A stretch of 64,000 bases of DNA from Bathymodiolus brooksi (taxonomy: Eukaryota; Mollusca; Bivalvia; Mytilida; Modiolidae), in contig OY804590.1 in assembly GCA_963680875.1 (NCBI GenBank), forward strand, positions 20,088,640 to 20,152,639. Direction: 5' to 3'. A program made the position numbers and the translations under genes. Numbering within the stretch: position 1 is the stretch's first letter; every line of letters starts with the position of its first letter. Positions 1-9,514 of this stretch are shown here, in pieces. The notes below the pieces were generated by a model that was given only the letters and a program-made list of their open reading frames with translations, was not told where the DNA came from and ran no database searches.

Positions 1-489
1 ATTCAGCCGATATTTCCACGATAACCATTGAAAACATGCCAGGAGGCACCCTATGGGGACAAGCTCAACTACGTATTTTCGATCGGAAATTTTTGCCGGC
101 GTTAAAAATAACTAAATTAGTTTTTTTCTTCTTATAAGTTATGAAGTTGTTCCCCGAGATTTTGATACACGTGTTAAATTAATTTATTTTAGCCAGTTTA
201 CCGACAATATGAAAACAGAGACATACATGTAGAACACAGTGAAATACTGACATGTCTGATAAAAACGAATGACGTAGCCAGTGTTGTTTTATTTGTTAAT
301 TGACTGGAATGTTTCAGAGAAATTTGGGCTGGATTAGAAACAAAAGAGACCTTACTTCTAGTTCCACAAGACAGTTGCTGCAAAATAATATGGGACTGAC
401 CATTTACCTTGAAGGGGGCTATGTCACGTTTTTTCGCCGTAGAAATGTTTTTTTCAGACGCCACAGAAATCATATTTTCTTATTTTCCG
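1..489. other. No recognisable gene
   Basis: AT-rich sequence. The short open frames on both strands have no family resemblance, no splice-flanked structure and no shared phase. Nothing here can be supported as a gene. Confidence 0.5.
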
Positions 490-498
490 GCGAAGTGC

Positions 499-923
499 CA
501 ATCTAATTAAAACAAGGTGAACTGTGATCTAATTCTCACTTATGATACCCCTTCCACTTCCCATGATATGGGGTACCTATATGAAGCTTGTGACCAAATA
601 CCAGATTTCTGCCATCAATAGTTGTTGAGAAAAATGTGCATATATGTTCAATGTGGATAAAAACCAACTAAGTCGGCAAACAAGAAGTAGGAATCTGATG
701 GTTCCAAAAACGCTTCCCACGATATGGCATACCTATGTGAAGCTTGTGACCAAATATCAGATTTCTGCCATCAATAGTTGCTGAGAAAAATGTGACGAAA
801 AATATTTTGGAAGGACGGACGGACAGAGGTAAAACAGTATACCCCCCTCCCCCTTCGGGGAGCGGGGGTATAATTAGATCTAAAATAGGGAGCAAGCGCG
901 TAGATCTAATTTTAATTAGATTG
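499..923. mobile_element. MITE-like element with 9-bp target duplication
   Basis: The ends form a short inverted repeat (CAATCTAATTAAAA at 499-512, its complement at 910-923). The flanks carry the identical 9-mer GCGAAGTGC (490-498 and 924-932). A 9-bp duplication is characteristic of Mutator-type insertion, but no transposase is present. The interior holds two tandem copies of a 'GTGACCAAATA…TTCTGCCATCAATAGTTG' module and a C/G-rich hairpin near 839-870 (CCCCC…GGGGG). The interior module is a dispersed repeat, seen again at 2985-3125. Confidence 0.7.
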
Positions 924-1368
924 GCGAAGTGCTGGAATAATTTTTTTTCTTCAAAATTTTGTATATGATTATACTGTGAAAATGTCAAGTCAGAATATAT
1001 TTTTTTCTCCTGTCCAGCCAAATTTTTTTCTTCAAGATTCAGAATCAAAATAATTTTTAGGAAAAAAAACATAAAATTAAAATTGAATAGCTTGAGGGGT
1101 AAATTGATAAAAAAAAATTGCAAGACCAAAATGGTTCTCCCATATACCAACAAAAAAACGAAATAAAACTGTGGTCATAAGAAAGTCCCACGAGAAAATC
1201 TTTCCTTCCAAAATAAGACTTTTTTTTATTTCTCTAAACTGAATTTGTGCAAACTATTTCACTTATAATGAATTATATTTCTTTTTTAAATAAAGCTCAT
1301 TTTTCTAGATGAATGTATAACCATCTGTCTTTACTCTGTTTTTATTAAATCTCTTGTCTTTATTACAG

Positions 1369-1632
1369 GACTTTGATCGGATTGTCCTTGATGAGGCAGT
1401 GTTGGGGGTTGCTAGAATGTTTCGAGAGGAACTTGTAGTAATGCCCCATGATGAGGATTACAACAGATCCAATAGGTATGCAGCCTACCGCCAGTATACC
1501 ATTTGGGCACATGGCCGACTTGGAGCTGGGGTCAGACGTGTGATCCCAAGCTGTTGTACTTGGAAAATTAGGGACAAGTATCCTGATCTATATGGACAGT
1601 ACAAGGGTTTCATTCCTAGACGATTTAATTAA
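1369..1632 (+). CDS. Terminal exon of a P2X7 intracellular-domain-like protein
   Basis: The exon is preceded by a pyrimidine-rich acceptor ending in TTATTACAG and starts in phase 0 at GAC. It encodes 87 residues and a TAA stop at 1630-1632. The tail contains [22 protein letters not shown] and a final [11 protein letters not shown], the arrangement I associate with the C-terminal 'ballast' domain of P2X purinoceptor 7 and of many invertebrate proteins that carry this domain without the channel. The upstream exons, and hence whether a channel is attached, lie left of the window. No earlier exon is visible between 933 and 1368, so that stretch is read as intron. Family assignment is by motif; the function in molluscs is unknown to me. 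Confidence 0.75.
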   Translation, partial: DFDRIVLDEAVLGVARMFREELVVMPHDEDYNRSNRYAAYRQYTIWAHGRLGAGVRRVIPSCCTWKIRDKYPDLYGQYKGFIPRRFN

Positions 1633-1695
1633 AACTTGTTCATGAAATATTTGGTATTTTATCCCATATACCCTATAATGATAATGTTTACCACT

Positions 1696-1818
1696 TGCTT
1701 CCCTATGGTCGGTGGTTGTCCGGGTACTCTGGCTTCCTCCACCACTAAAACTGGTCGCCATGATATAGCTGAAATATTGCTGAAAGTGGCGTTAAAACAC
1801 CAAAAATAAAAAATAAAT
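1696..1818 (+). mobile_element. SINE 3' fragment
   Basis: This is a 5'-truncated copy of the mollusc-type SINE 3' domain: GGTCGGTGG…CCGGGTACTC…CCTCCACCACTAAAACTGG…GATATAGCTGAAATATTGC…GGCGTTAAA, followed by an A-rich tail. It lies just 3' of the P2X7-like exon, so it may be part of that transcript's 3' UTR. Confidence 0.75.
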
Positions 1819-2479
1819 CAACCCTAATGAGTTGTTAATTTCACAAGTTGGTCAGTTGGAATTGTAAATTTAATTTGAAAGTTTTGCCATCTTATTATTA
1901 TTTTTTGTTCGATCAGCACTGACAATTTCTTCTAAAATGGACTGACAGTCTTTTATATAATTCAAAACCAAACTTGGCAGAGATGTTTTCTATGAGGTCC
2001 TACACAAGAGTTGTTACTTTTGTGCAGATTCGTCAAAAAACATAGCCACCATGTGACTTTGAAAATTCTGATTGGTCGATTTTCAAGAAACTTCTTCTCA
2101 AGAACCACTGAAGGGATTGAATTGAAATCTGGTATATATGTTCCTATGAATGTCTTTAACATGTGTTGTTACTGTTTGCACCATTTGAAAATTCAAAATG
2201 GCCACCAGCTATCATTATTGTGCATTGGACAATTTGTAATGGCCATTATCCTGACTTGGGTACTTTTCTGCTCTAAATGTGCAGAACTTATGTTAGACCA
2301 GGAAAAACAAAGAGTGACAATCTAAATTTATTTTATGCGACAATATAGTCAATTGTTTTGTCTTGGTCTTCAAATCTGGATTTCTGAGATGCTACAATAT
2401 CATCCCGAGTTGGAGGTTGTGGAATTGGTGCAAGATGGACCGAGATTCTTCTGGGATCATCTACTTCCAACTGCACATG
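1819..2479. other. Intergenic, no gene seen
   Basis: Lies between the + strand P2X7-like exon and the stop of the minus-strand gene, so it contains both 3' flanks. The + strand open frames at 2011-2325 and 2335-2520 have no family signature, and the second overlaps the minus-strand terminal exon. Confidence 0.5.
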
Positions 2480-2618
2480 TTAATTCATTCCTTCATTATC
2501 TTGCTGTCTCATACAAATGATGACCCTTAATAGTCTTGGAACATAGGAATATGACTTGTCAGCTTTAACAGGCTGCACAGACCATCTAGCTGTCTTTTTG
2601 TTGTAACTTCTCTGCCAC
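2480..2618 (-). CDS. Exon 4 (terminal) of unknown four-exon gene
   Basis: On the minus strand a TTTTTCTACTTCAG acceptor precedes G, which completes the split codon AG|G. The frame then stays open for 45 codons to TAA (2480-2482). It is basic and aromatic (WQRSYNKKTARW…) and I do not recognise a domain. The join with exon 3 is phase-consistent. This is the 3' end of the gene described at 6002-6093. Confidence 0.6.
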
Positions 2619-2801
2619 CTGAAGTAGAAAAATACATACAATGTAATTCACAAGAATAAAACAATAGAATTGAGATTATGATCTATGGAGCCCTAACTTT
2701 CAATTCAAGATGAATATCTCGAATGTATAGTGAATGACAAACTAAACATATCATTACAAGTCCACTTTATGAAGGATTTGAGTGATTTGTAGACAGATTT
2801 T

Positions 2802-2984
2802 AGGTTGTGGTCATCCCTCAAGAAGTTCTACGGCAGGCATCACGAGCTGGTCAATGGTTACAGGGTGTCTGTTACCCAAATCAGACCTGATCTTCATTTG
2901 TTGTTGATGTCTTTCCCTTCATCGGATGGGACTTCTACCGGACTTGACCATGGACAACACAGCGGATTTGCGACTTTCGATTGA
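2802..2984 (+). pseudogene. Penelope-like reverse transcriptase, C-terminal fragment
   Basis: Open frame beginning SSLKKFYGRHHELVNGY and SVTQ. This is clearly related to the RT C-terminus at 9515-9661 (SSLRQFCGRHHDLVDRY, SVSQ). The N-terminal part is absent. The fragment lies in the last intron of the minus-strand gene, on the opposite strand to it. It is dead retroelement DNA. Confidence 0.7.
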
Positions 2985-3125
2985 CCCTTCTGAAGCCTAT
3001 GATCAAATATCAGATTGCTGCCATAAATAATTACTGAGAAAAATGTTATGAACATCTTGGGACGAACGAATGGACTGAGGTAAAACAGTATACCCCCTCC
3101 CCCTTCCAGTAGAGCGGGGGTATAA
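2985..3125 (+). repeat. Dispersed repeat with terminal C/G hairpin
   Basis: Second, diverged copy of the module inside the 499-923 element: GATCAAATATCAGATTGCTG…TGAGGTAAAACAGTATACC, then a CCCCCTCCCCCTTCC…GCGGGGGTATAAT hairpin. It abuts the end of the retroelement fragment at 2984. Confidence 0.65.
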
Positions 3126-3225
3126 TAAAGCTCCTATGACATATGATCATGCATGGTTCTGTTATTAGGACAAAATTTCAAGTATGTAAGTTACAACTGA
3201 AACATATGAAATTAACATGACAAAC

Positions 3226-3315
3226 CTTAGAGTGAAGTTGAGGCTAGGTTCAAAATCTCCATCGTCAGAATCATCACCAACATCACTGCCCTCTTCAGTA
3301 ATATCTATTGAGAGA
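3226..3315 (-). CDS. Exon 3 of unknown four-exon gene (acidic)
   Basis: Minus-strand acceptor TTTTTTATTCTTACAG, 90 nt, donor AAG|GTTTGT. Its 29 complete codons include a strongly acidic stretch (EEGSDVGDDSDDGDFE). Phases (one leading base, two trailing) match exons 2 and 4 exactly, and there is no stop in the joined frame. Confidence 0.65.
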
Positions 3316-3791
3316 CTGTAAGAATAAAAAATAATTGTTTATTACAGTGTATGTGTATAATATCGAAACAAATTTTGCTATATGGTTCTGATGTGCAGCT
3401 GTATAACGAAAAAGCTTTTCAAAATAATATTAAATCTATATACATGTATCCAGCACACATCTACACAACCCAATATAAAGAAACAAAATTACATCAAAGT
3501 TCCAGGAAAAAATTTGGTGCGCCAGACGTGCGTCAATTCTGTCCCAGTTTGGTTTCATTCCCGTAAGTAGCTAAAGAGGACTGGCCATTTCAGCTTGTGG
3601 ATTGATGAAAATGTAACGATGACGCAGAAGCCAACATGATCCCTATATAATATAGCTACTAGTAGTATCACTATGCAAGCCACAATAATTAATAGGAAAC
3701 TGTTATACGAGTGACTGTGTTGAACAATATTGACAATGTTACCTATAAACATAATGTAGAATATGTCTAATCTTTAACAAAATGAACATAC

Positions 3792-3896
3792 TCAAATGGG
3801 TTCACAAATGAACTCGATTTCTCCATTTTCATCCGTTTCGTTGAAATGTGATGGCTGCTCATTTCTTCTACTCTAGAATTACCTTGGTCAGAATAT
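3792..3896 (-). CDS. Exon 2 of unknown four-exon gene
   Basis: Minus-strand acceptor TTTTGATTTAG, 105 nt, donor A|GTATGT. It encodes a polar segment (YSDQGNSRVEEMSSHHIST, then a basic KRMKMEK run). The lead base completes AG|A, and the trailing GA is completed by exon 3 to GAT. No known domain is recognised. Confidence 0.6.
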
Positions 3897-4059
3897 CTAA
3901 ATCAAAAGTACAAATATCAATCACTACAAAATCACATTTGTCTGAAATTACCTGTATTTGTAGTAATTTGCCTAAAAAATTTTGATAATTTTACAAAAAC
4001 CTGCATGATTTTAACACAGACATGGGCCATCGGTCTACTGTTAAATTCACACACTGTGA

Positions 4060-5720
4060 AACATGCAAATTGCTATGGATCTTCACATTATTTTTTTAAA
4101 AATCTTGTTTATAAATCATACTTACAAGATCCAAACTAAACAAGGGCAAAGCGTGGCGTATCCCCTTGCATAAAAATTTGACCTGGTGACCTTGACCTTT
4201 GACTTTGAAAATCAATAGGGTTCCAGATTCTCTTAAGGACTAAGTATGTACCAAGTTTGGTCAAAATCCATTGAAGGATGTTGATTCTAGAGTGTTCACA
4301 AGGATGTTACGTGGTAAAATTTTGACCCGGTTATCTTGACCTTTGACCTATAAGGCTATGACCTTGAAAATCAATAAGGTTTCGGTATCTTAAAGACTAA
4401 GTATGTACCAAGTTTTGTCAAAAATCCATTGAAGGATGTTGATTCTAGTGTTCACAAGGATGTTATGCGGTAAAATTTTAGGCTGTGACCTTGATCTTTG
4501 ACATACGACCTTGAAAATCAATAGGGTTCCAGATTCTCTTAAGGACTAAGTATGTACCAAGTTTGGTCAAAATCCATTGAAGGATGTTGATTCTAGAGTG
4601 TTGACAAGGATGTGACGGAATGACGGTAGCGTTACTATATCCCTTCACAACTTCGTTGGCGAGGGGATAAAAAGCAGTTCAAATGACAATTCTTTAAATA
4701 GAAAGCCTTTATATGAAAAAAACATATTGATTTCCCTCTATCATGTCTATGTTGATAATTCTAAGATAGTAAAGTATAATTTTGGCTCCCTGAACTAAAA
4801 ATTATGTCCAAAATTGTTGAAATGTAGTAAAAAACTAGTTAATGTAATGTTTTTAGAATAGTCAAGAAATAAACTTGGTTTGCATAAGGAAATTGAAAAC
4901 GATTTTCATTTACTCATAGTCTAAAATATGCAGTTCAGGACATTTCAGTAAAATTTTATAGTCACATATATAGAAAAGTTTCTGAAACTTGCAAATTTCT
5001 ATGGATCTTCATATTATTTTTTAAAAACCTTGTTTATGTATCATACTTACAGGATCCAAACTAAAAATGCTACTGAAATGACACTTATTTAAATGGAAAG
5101 CTTTTTATATAAAAGATACATACGGATTTTCCACTATTGTGATAATTCACAGACAGGAAGATATAATTTTGGCTCCCATAACAAAGTGTTATGTTCAAAC
5201 TTATTGAAAAGTACTTTTAACCTTATTTATGTAATGTATTTCCAGTACCCAAGATATAAACTTGTTTGCATAAAGGAATTGAAAATGATTTTCATTTAGC
5301 CATGGTCTAAAATATGCATTTTAGGACATTTCTGAAATTTTCAGTAAAATTTTGTAGTCATATATAAAAAAAATTCAGAAACTTGAAAATTTCAATGGAT
5401 ATTCATATCATTTCTTCAAAACCTTGTTTATAATTATATATTATACTTACAGGATCCAAACTAAAAGTGCAATTGAAATGAAGCTTCTTTAAATAGAAAG
5501 CTTTTATTTGAAAAATACATACTGATTTTCCATTATAGTGATAATTCGCAGAAAGTAAGGTATATACTTTTGGTTCCCAAAACTAAGTTTCATGTCCAAG
5601 TTGTTGAAATTATATAAAATTAAAAGCCTAATTATATCAAAGAAATAAATTTGCTTGAATAAAAAGAACTTTATAGGGTTTTCATTAAGCCATGTACAGT
5701 TTTAATTCTTGCATTAAAAA
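4060..5720. repeat. Diverged tandem repeat, three units of about 0.38 kb
   Basis: Three copies of an AT-rich unit begin near 4060, 4990 and 5380. Shared landmarks are 'TATGGATCTTCATATTATTT', 'CATACTTACAGGATCC' and 'GATAATTC…TATAATTTTGGCTCCC'. The first unit is enlarged by the insertion at 4138-4672. The array fills intron 1 of the minus-strand gene. On the minus strand each unit contains a strong donor-like GATCC/TT|GTAAGTATG. Confidence 0.75.
4138..4672 (+). repeat. Dispersed repeat inserted in first tandem unit
   Basis: Begins near CAAGGGCAAAGCGTGGCGTA and ends TTCGTTGGCGAGGGGATAAA. Internally it has three copies of a roughly 150-160-bp module (GAAAATCAATAGGG at 4207, 4366 and 4513; each with GACCTTTGAC nearby and ATCCATTGAAGGATGTTGAT downstream). 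It is absent from the other two units of the surrounding array, so it is an insertion. The family is not identified. Confidence 0.65.
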
Positions 5721-5817
5721 TGAATTGATTCGATATTTTTTTTTAAATTGATAATAATAAACTGCATTGTCATTGATATCATTTTTGCACTCCCATTTCC
5801 CCTTTGCTGGCCTCTTA

Positions 5818-6426
5818 AAATTTGTGTTTGTTTACCTCGCAAATACGGCCGTTTTATGCTACTCATTGACAATAATTTGCTGTTGCCAGGTGCAAAATTA
5901 CATATATTGATTAATATCTACCGAAAATGATCATAGGCATCATCATAAATTCATAAAATATGAAAAACGATTGAGAAAAGAAGGCAACATGCTCGGCTTA
6001 CCTATCAACAATAATCAAGCACTTCCTTGAGTTCGCTCCATCCAACGGCAACGGTCCAACTGATCCCCTACATATATCCTGCATTTGTTCCATTTGGAAG
6101 ATACTTCACTTCTATTCCTCTTTATCTCTGAATCCGTCAAAGTCCGCTTTCTTCCACGCGTTGACAGTTTCTCTTTTGCCCAAGAACCACATGTTGTTTA
6201 TTGTTTCTAAACAGTGCGCATGCTCAAGACGTGTTTGCATAGAAGGCCATATGAACAGATTTGAATATTGTCATCCGGACAATAATTCTGATAACGATAG
6301 TTTTGGGTCTTTTTCGTATCTTTTGCAACATAACTCGGTGTTAATCTTTATTTTATGAAGGTCAGTACGGAAATCGACAATAATATTGGGTATGAAATAA
6401 TTACGCAGCTGGTAGACAATATCCCT
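5818..6426 (-). mobile_element. Truncated TTAA-type element containing exon 1
   Basis: Inverted copy of most of the complete element at 18169-19062. The right end …GACAATATCCC and the adjoining TTAA (6427-6430) match that element's terminus. Similarity runs leftwards through the exon, its splice donor and the start of the intron, and ends near 5818. The other terminus is missing. Confidence 0.7.
6002..6093 (-). CDS. Exon 1 of unknown four-exon gene
   Basis: Start chosen at ATG 6091-6093, the first in-frame ATG after an in-frame TGA. Thirty codons are followed by donor GATAG|GTAAGC. Joined with 3896-3792, 3315-3226 and 2618-2480 this gives a 141-residue protein with all GT-AG introns, matching phases and no internal stop. 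That coherence is the main evidence for the gene. The protein has no signal peptide or membrane segment and is acidic in the middle and basic at the end. The function is unknown. The paralogous exon at 18488-18624 encodes a different frame with a RWNELKEVL…FANILFDR motif. Here roughly 10 bases are gained and 29 lost, so that motif is broken and a different ATG feeds the downstream frame. The gene may therefore be decaying. Confidence 0.5.
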
Positions 6427-6430
6427 TTAA

Positions 6431-6949
6431 GAATATATGATAATATTTGTAGGACATGGGTGTTCACATACATGTTTCGATTTTATAAGAAACTAGTATC
6501 TACGGTCAATATCACAAGGTGTTTTCTTAACCATTAATTATCAAGGTAGTCCGGTGGATTATTTATTCATTTCAAATTAAATAAAACTTTCATTGGGATA
6601 ACATTACATAATCAGTGCTGTATTTTATTTAACATGGCTATTGGAAGGAATGATAGAGTAAACAAAATAGATCGTTACGGTAATTACCTGCATTCACCTA
6701 TTTGTAATTCGTTACGGTAATTACTTGAAACACCTGTTTATTTATATTTACATAAAACTTTCCTTATTCAACTAGAATCACGAAATAATATTTAATAGTA
6801 TAATAATTTGCATTTTCTCAATATATATTGGATCAATTTCGAAAGAAATTTCAGTGAGTGATTATCTTGTTTATGTGTCCGATATTTAACTCTTCTGACA
6901 TTAGCCAAGTTTGGCTATCCTTATTCAACCGTTTGATTTTATTTGTTTG
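6431..6949. other. Intergenic, no gene seen
   Basis: AT-rich 5' flank of the minus-strand gene, with a local direct repeat (TTACGGTAATTAC near 6675 and 6711). No coding or RNA gene is recognised. Confidence 0.45.
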
Positions 6950-7003
6950 CTCCAAAAGACTTTTAAATTATTTGGCTTTCCAATCTTTTAGATTTTGAGC
7001 GTG

Positions 7004-7246
7004 CCTGATGAACGTTATTCCAGAAACGTACCTGATGAACGTTATTCCAGAAACGTACCTGATGAACGTTATTCCAGACACGTACCTGATGAACGTTATT
7101 CCAGAAACGTACCTGATGAACGTTATTCCAGAAACGTACCTGATGAACGTTATTCCAGAAACGTACCTGATGAACGTTATTCCAGAAACGTACCTGATGA
7201 ACGTTATTCCAGAAACGTACCTGATGAACGTTATTCCAGACATGCG
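7004..7246 (+). repeat. 27-bp minisatellite, nine units, upstream of lectin gene
   Basis: Nine near-perfect head-to-tail copies of a 27-bp unit (CCTGATGAACGTTATTCCAG + AAACGTA). The flanks (CTTTTAAATTATTTGGCTTT before, GTCGTGTACACTA after) occur as single-copy context at 18010-18090, where the same motif is present once at the end of a retroelement. The unit is divisible by three and several frames on both strands stay open, so the array yields artefactual repeat peptides. It ends about 52 bp before the lectin ATG and is probably in the promoter or 5' UTR. Confidence 0.9.
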
Positions 7247-7297
7247 TCGTGTACACTAGCTTTGATATCTACGTTTTTATTTGTTTATATATATAAC

Positions 7298-7586
7298 ATG
7301 TATAAATTTAATTTCCGTGTGTTCTTCGTTGGAATCCACACCATTTTTCTTGTTGGTTGTTTTAAAGGCTGGACTTTTTACCAGAAATTGGATACGATTC
7401 CGTCAGCGACATTGTCACTTCCGATGGGAAACATTTATAATGTAACAATTCTGACGTGTGGAGCAAGATGTAAAACGGAAGTTAACTGTCTCTCGTTCGC
7501 TTATGATCAAACATATAACAAATGTGTTCTCTATAATGAACATAAACCTTCAGTGTTAGTATCACCTTACGTGAATCTTTACGTTG
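7298..7586 (+). CDS. Secreted PAN/C-type lectin protein, exon 1
   Basis: First of three exons (7298-7586, 8287-8460, 9989-10224) giving a 232-residue protein. All junctions are GT-AG and phase 1: V|G+AT, MT|G+GT. Residues 1-22 look like a signal peptide (FRVFFVGIHTIFLVG). Residues 23-96 form an apple/PAN-like module with C54, C58, C64 and C76 (TCGARCKTEVNC…NKC). The rest is one C-type lectin domain, so the product is likely an extracellular carbohydrate- or pattern-binding protein, as in the large lectin repertoires of molluscs. ATG at 7298 was chosen because it opens the signal peptide. Upstream in-frame codons are only minisatellite and have no ATG. The donor is TTG|GTAAGT. Confidence 0.85.
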
Positions 7587-7680
7587 GTAAGTTTATTATT
7601 CTTATTAACAAGTTTATTATTCTTATTAACAAGTTTATTATTCTTATTAACAACTTTATTATTCTTATTAACAAGTTTGT
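7587..7680 (+). repeat. 21-bp tandem repeat at start of lectin intron 1
   Basis: About four copies of a 21-bp AT-rich unit (GTTTATTATTCTTATTAACA). The first copy overlaps the splice donor GTAAGTTTATT. The unit is a multiple of three and stays open, so read-through creates a false extension of exon 1. Confidence 0.85.
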
Positions 7681-7816
7681 TACACAACGTGGTCTCATTA
7701 GTGTTGAAAATAAATATAGCTTATAGTTGTGTAAAATTAACTTACCAGGTGGATTCCATCTGCATAGGAAACCTTGTTTTAAAACTTGCTCATGATAATG
7801 TTATTATATATATAAG

Positions 7817-8060
7817 TTTGTTTGATGGTGTTTAACGTCACTTTCAACATTTTTTTTCAGTTATATCGTGGGTGTTAGTTTTATTGGTGGAGGAAACCGG
7901 AAAACCTGGAGAAAACCATCGACCTGTTGCAAGTCGCTGACAAACTTTATCACATAAATTTGTACACCTCGTCCTGATCGAGATTGGAGCATACACCATC
8001 AGTGCACTGAATGCATAGGTACAATTCAACTACCATACGATCATGGCCACGACGGTCCCT
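7817..8060 (-). mobile_element. tRNA-derived SINE (minus)
   Basis: The reverse complement reads from a tRNA-like head (near 8060) through ACAAACTTTATCACATA (as + strand), CCTCCACCAATAAAAC and TATAACTGAAA to a GTTAAACACCATCAAACAAAC tail. It is full or near-full length and lies in intron 1 of the lectin gene, antisense to it. Confidence 0.75.
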
Positions 8061-8104
8061 CTAATATATAAATAAGTTATTATGTGGAGTATAAATGCGC
8101 CATT

Positions 8105-8230
8105 AAATTCAGCATATACTACTCCGGGGTAAAGACATGAGCTCCTGAATGGTAAGCAGTTCCTGCTCTACTAGTGACACCTATCGTGTTACAAACCAGG
8201 TGATAAGTCGTGAAGGAGAAAACGACCGGT
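8105..8230 (-). mobile_element. Retroelement 3'-UTR fragment (minus)
   Basis: Reverse-complement match to the UTR module of the 9662-9945 copy: AAGCAGTTCCTGCTCTACTA…GTGACACCTATCGTGTTACA…GGTGATAAGTCGTGAA. It is intronic in the lectin gene. Confidence 0.6.
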
Positions 8231-8286
8231 TTGTGGTTAACGTTACATCGGTTATTCTCATTTGTTATTTATATTATTTCACTTAG

Positions 8287-8460
8287 ATCGCTGCCCATCA
8301 TCTCTTGGATTCATCTATGAAAAAACACTGGACTTGTGTTACTGGTTCCCATCATATAAACGATCGTGGTCCCAGTCGAACAGTATATGCAATGGTAAAG
8401 GCGCTACATTGGTTAAACTTGATACTGAAGATAAACGAGACTTCTTTAAAGCCATGACAG
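8287..8460 (+). CDS. PAN/C-type lectin protein, exon 2
   Basis: Acceptor TTATTTCACTTAG, donor GACAG|GTACGA, 174 nt. It encodes the first half of the C-type lectin domain: opening RCPSS, then LCYWFPSYKRSWSQSNSIC and GATLVKLDTEDKRDFF. These are the family's first Cys pair region, the WxxAxxxC-like helix and the 'L-x-L-x-x-x-E' strand/helix. A split lectin domain with a phase-1 intron is common in molluscs. Confidence 0.85.
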
Positions 8461-8559
8461 GTACGATATTCTTATTAGATAATTTAAAGGTCTTATGATG
8501 TATTTACATGTACATAGATAACAGTACTTATGCAGATCGAGACAAACATTATCCGCTAC

Positions 8560-8645
8560 CATTAACACGACGGGTGCCATTAGTGGAGTAGGACCTCCTT
8601 ACCTTTCCGAAGCACCTCAGTTCGCCCCCGGTTTCTTATTGAAAA
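8560..8645 (+). mobile_element. Retroelement 3'-UTR fragment (plus)
   Basis: Short diverged copy of the UTR module: ACACGACGGGTGCCATTAGT…GGAGTAGGACCTCCTTACC…GCACC…CGCCCCCGGTTTCTTA. It lies in intron 2 of the lectin gene. Confidence 0.6.
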
Positions 8646-9112
8646 AATTTTTGTTTAATCAAATAAAAAATAAAAACATACGGATGATTTGAAAAAATTA
8701 TAGTGAGTTAGTAACGCCAAATGGGCCATTTTTAGCTATATTATGGCGAGACCATGTTACATACGATGAAATGTTGATTATATCCGTTGTGCTAGAACAA
8801 CACTCTTAGTTTAATTTTTATAGTACACATGTACTAGCGTACTGACACAAAAGTCCTTCCGGACACATTATCATGATTCTGTGCCAACCAGTCTTTGCTC
8901 TTACTCCTTAATACTCCATACTTAGCAGTGAAGCAGCAAATAGCAGTTGTATGGTCTTTGATTATACCTGACCAGGTCGCTAACCCACTATCTACCCCAC
9001 TCTAACCATTACATCCTCTAGATGTCTTGAAAAAAATATATAACATGTTAAGTATGCGATATACTACTGCTTGTATTTGTCTTCACATCAACAATAAAAA
9101 GCATAATAAAAT

Positions 9113-9380
9113 GGTTTGGTTGGTTTATGGTGTTTAACGCCACTTTCAACAATATTTCAGTTATATCGTGCCGGTCAGTTTTATTGGTAGAGGAAAGCCG
9201 AGTACCAGGAGAAAACCACCGACCTGTCGCAAGTCACTGACAAACTTTATCAAATAATGTTGTATCGAATACTAGTACACCTTCGCCATGAATGGGTTCG
9301 AATTCACAACTTTAGTGGTGATAGGCACTGATTGTACAGGTAGATGTAAATCCAACTTCCATACGATCACGACGACCCCT
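9113..9380 (-). mobile_element. tRNA-derived SINE (minus)
   Basis: Full-length-looking copy. On the minus strand a tRNA-like head has a B-box-like GAATTCGAACCC (+ strand 9296-9307), followed by the conserved body and a GGCGTTAAACACCATAAACC end. It lies in lectin intron 2, directly before the retroelement fragment. Confidence 0.8.
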
Positions 9381-9514
9381 GACACGATAGAAACCAAACC
9401 AGTTTCATTAAAAAATAAAATGTAAAAAAATCCAAACGCACAAAATAACAAATGGCGGGAAACCAAGCCACCATTTGTAGTGAAATGATGCCGTCGTGCA
9501 ACTGTTTGTCAATG

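Noticed and set aside
6963..7259. Repetitive proteins encoded by the 27-bp array in several frames on both strands
   Set aside because: They follow automatically from a unit divisible by three with no stops; no independent start or family evidence.
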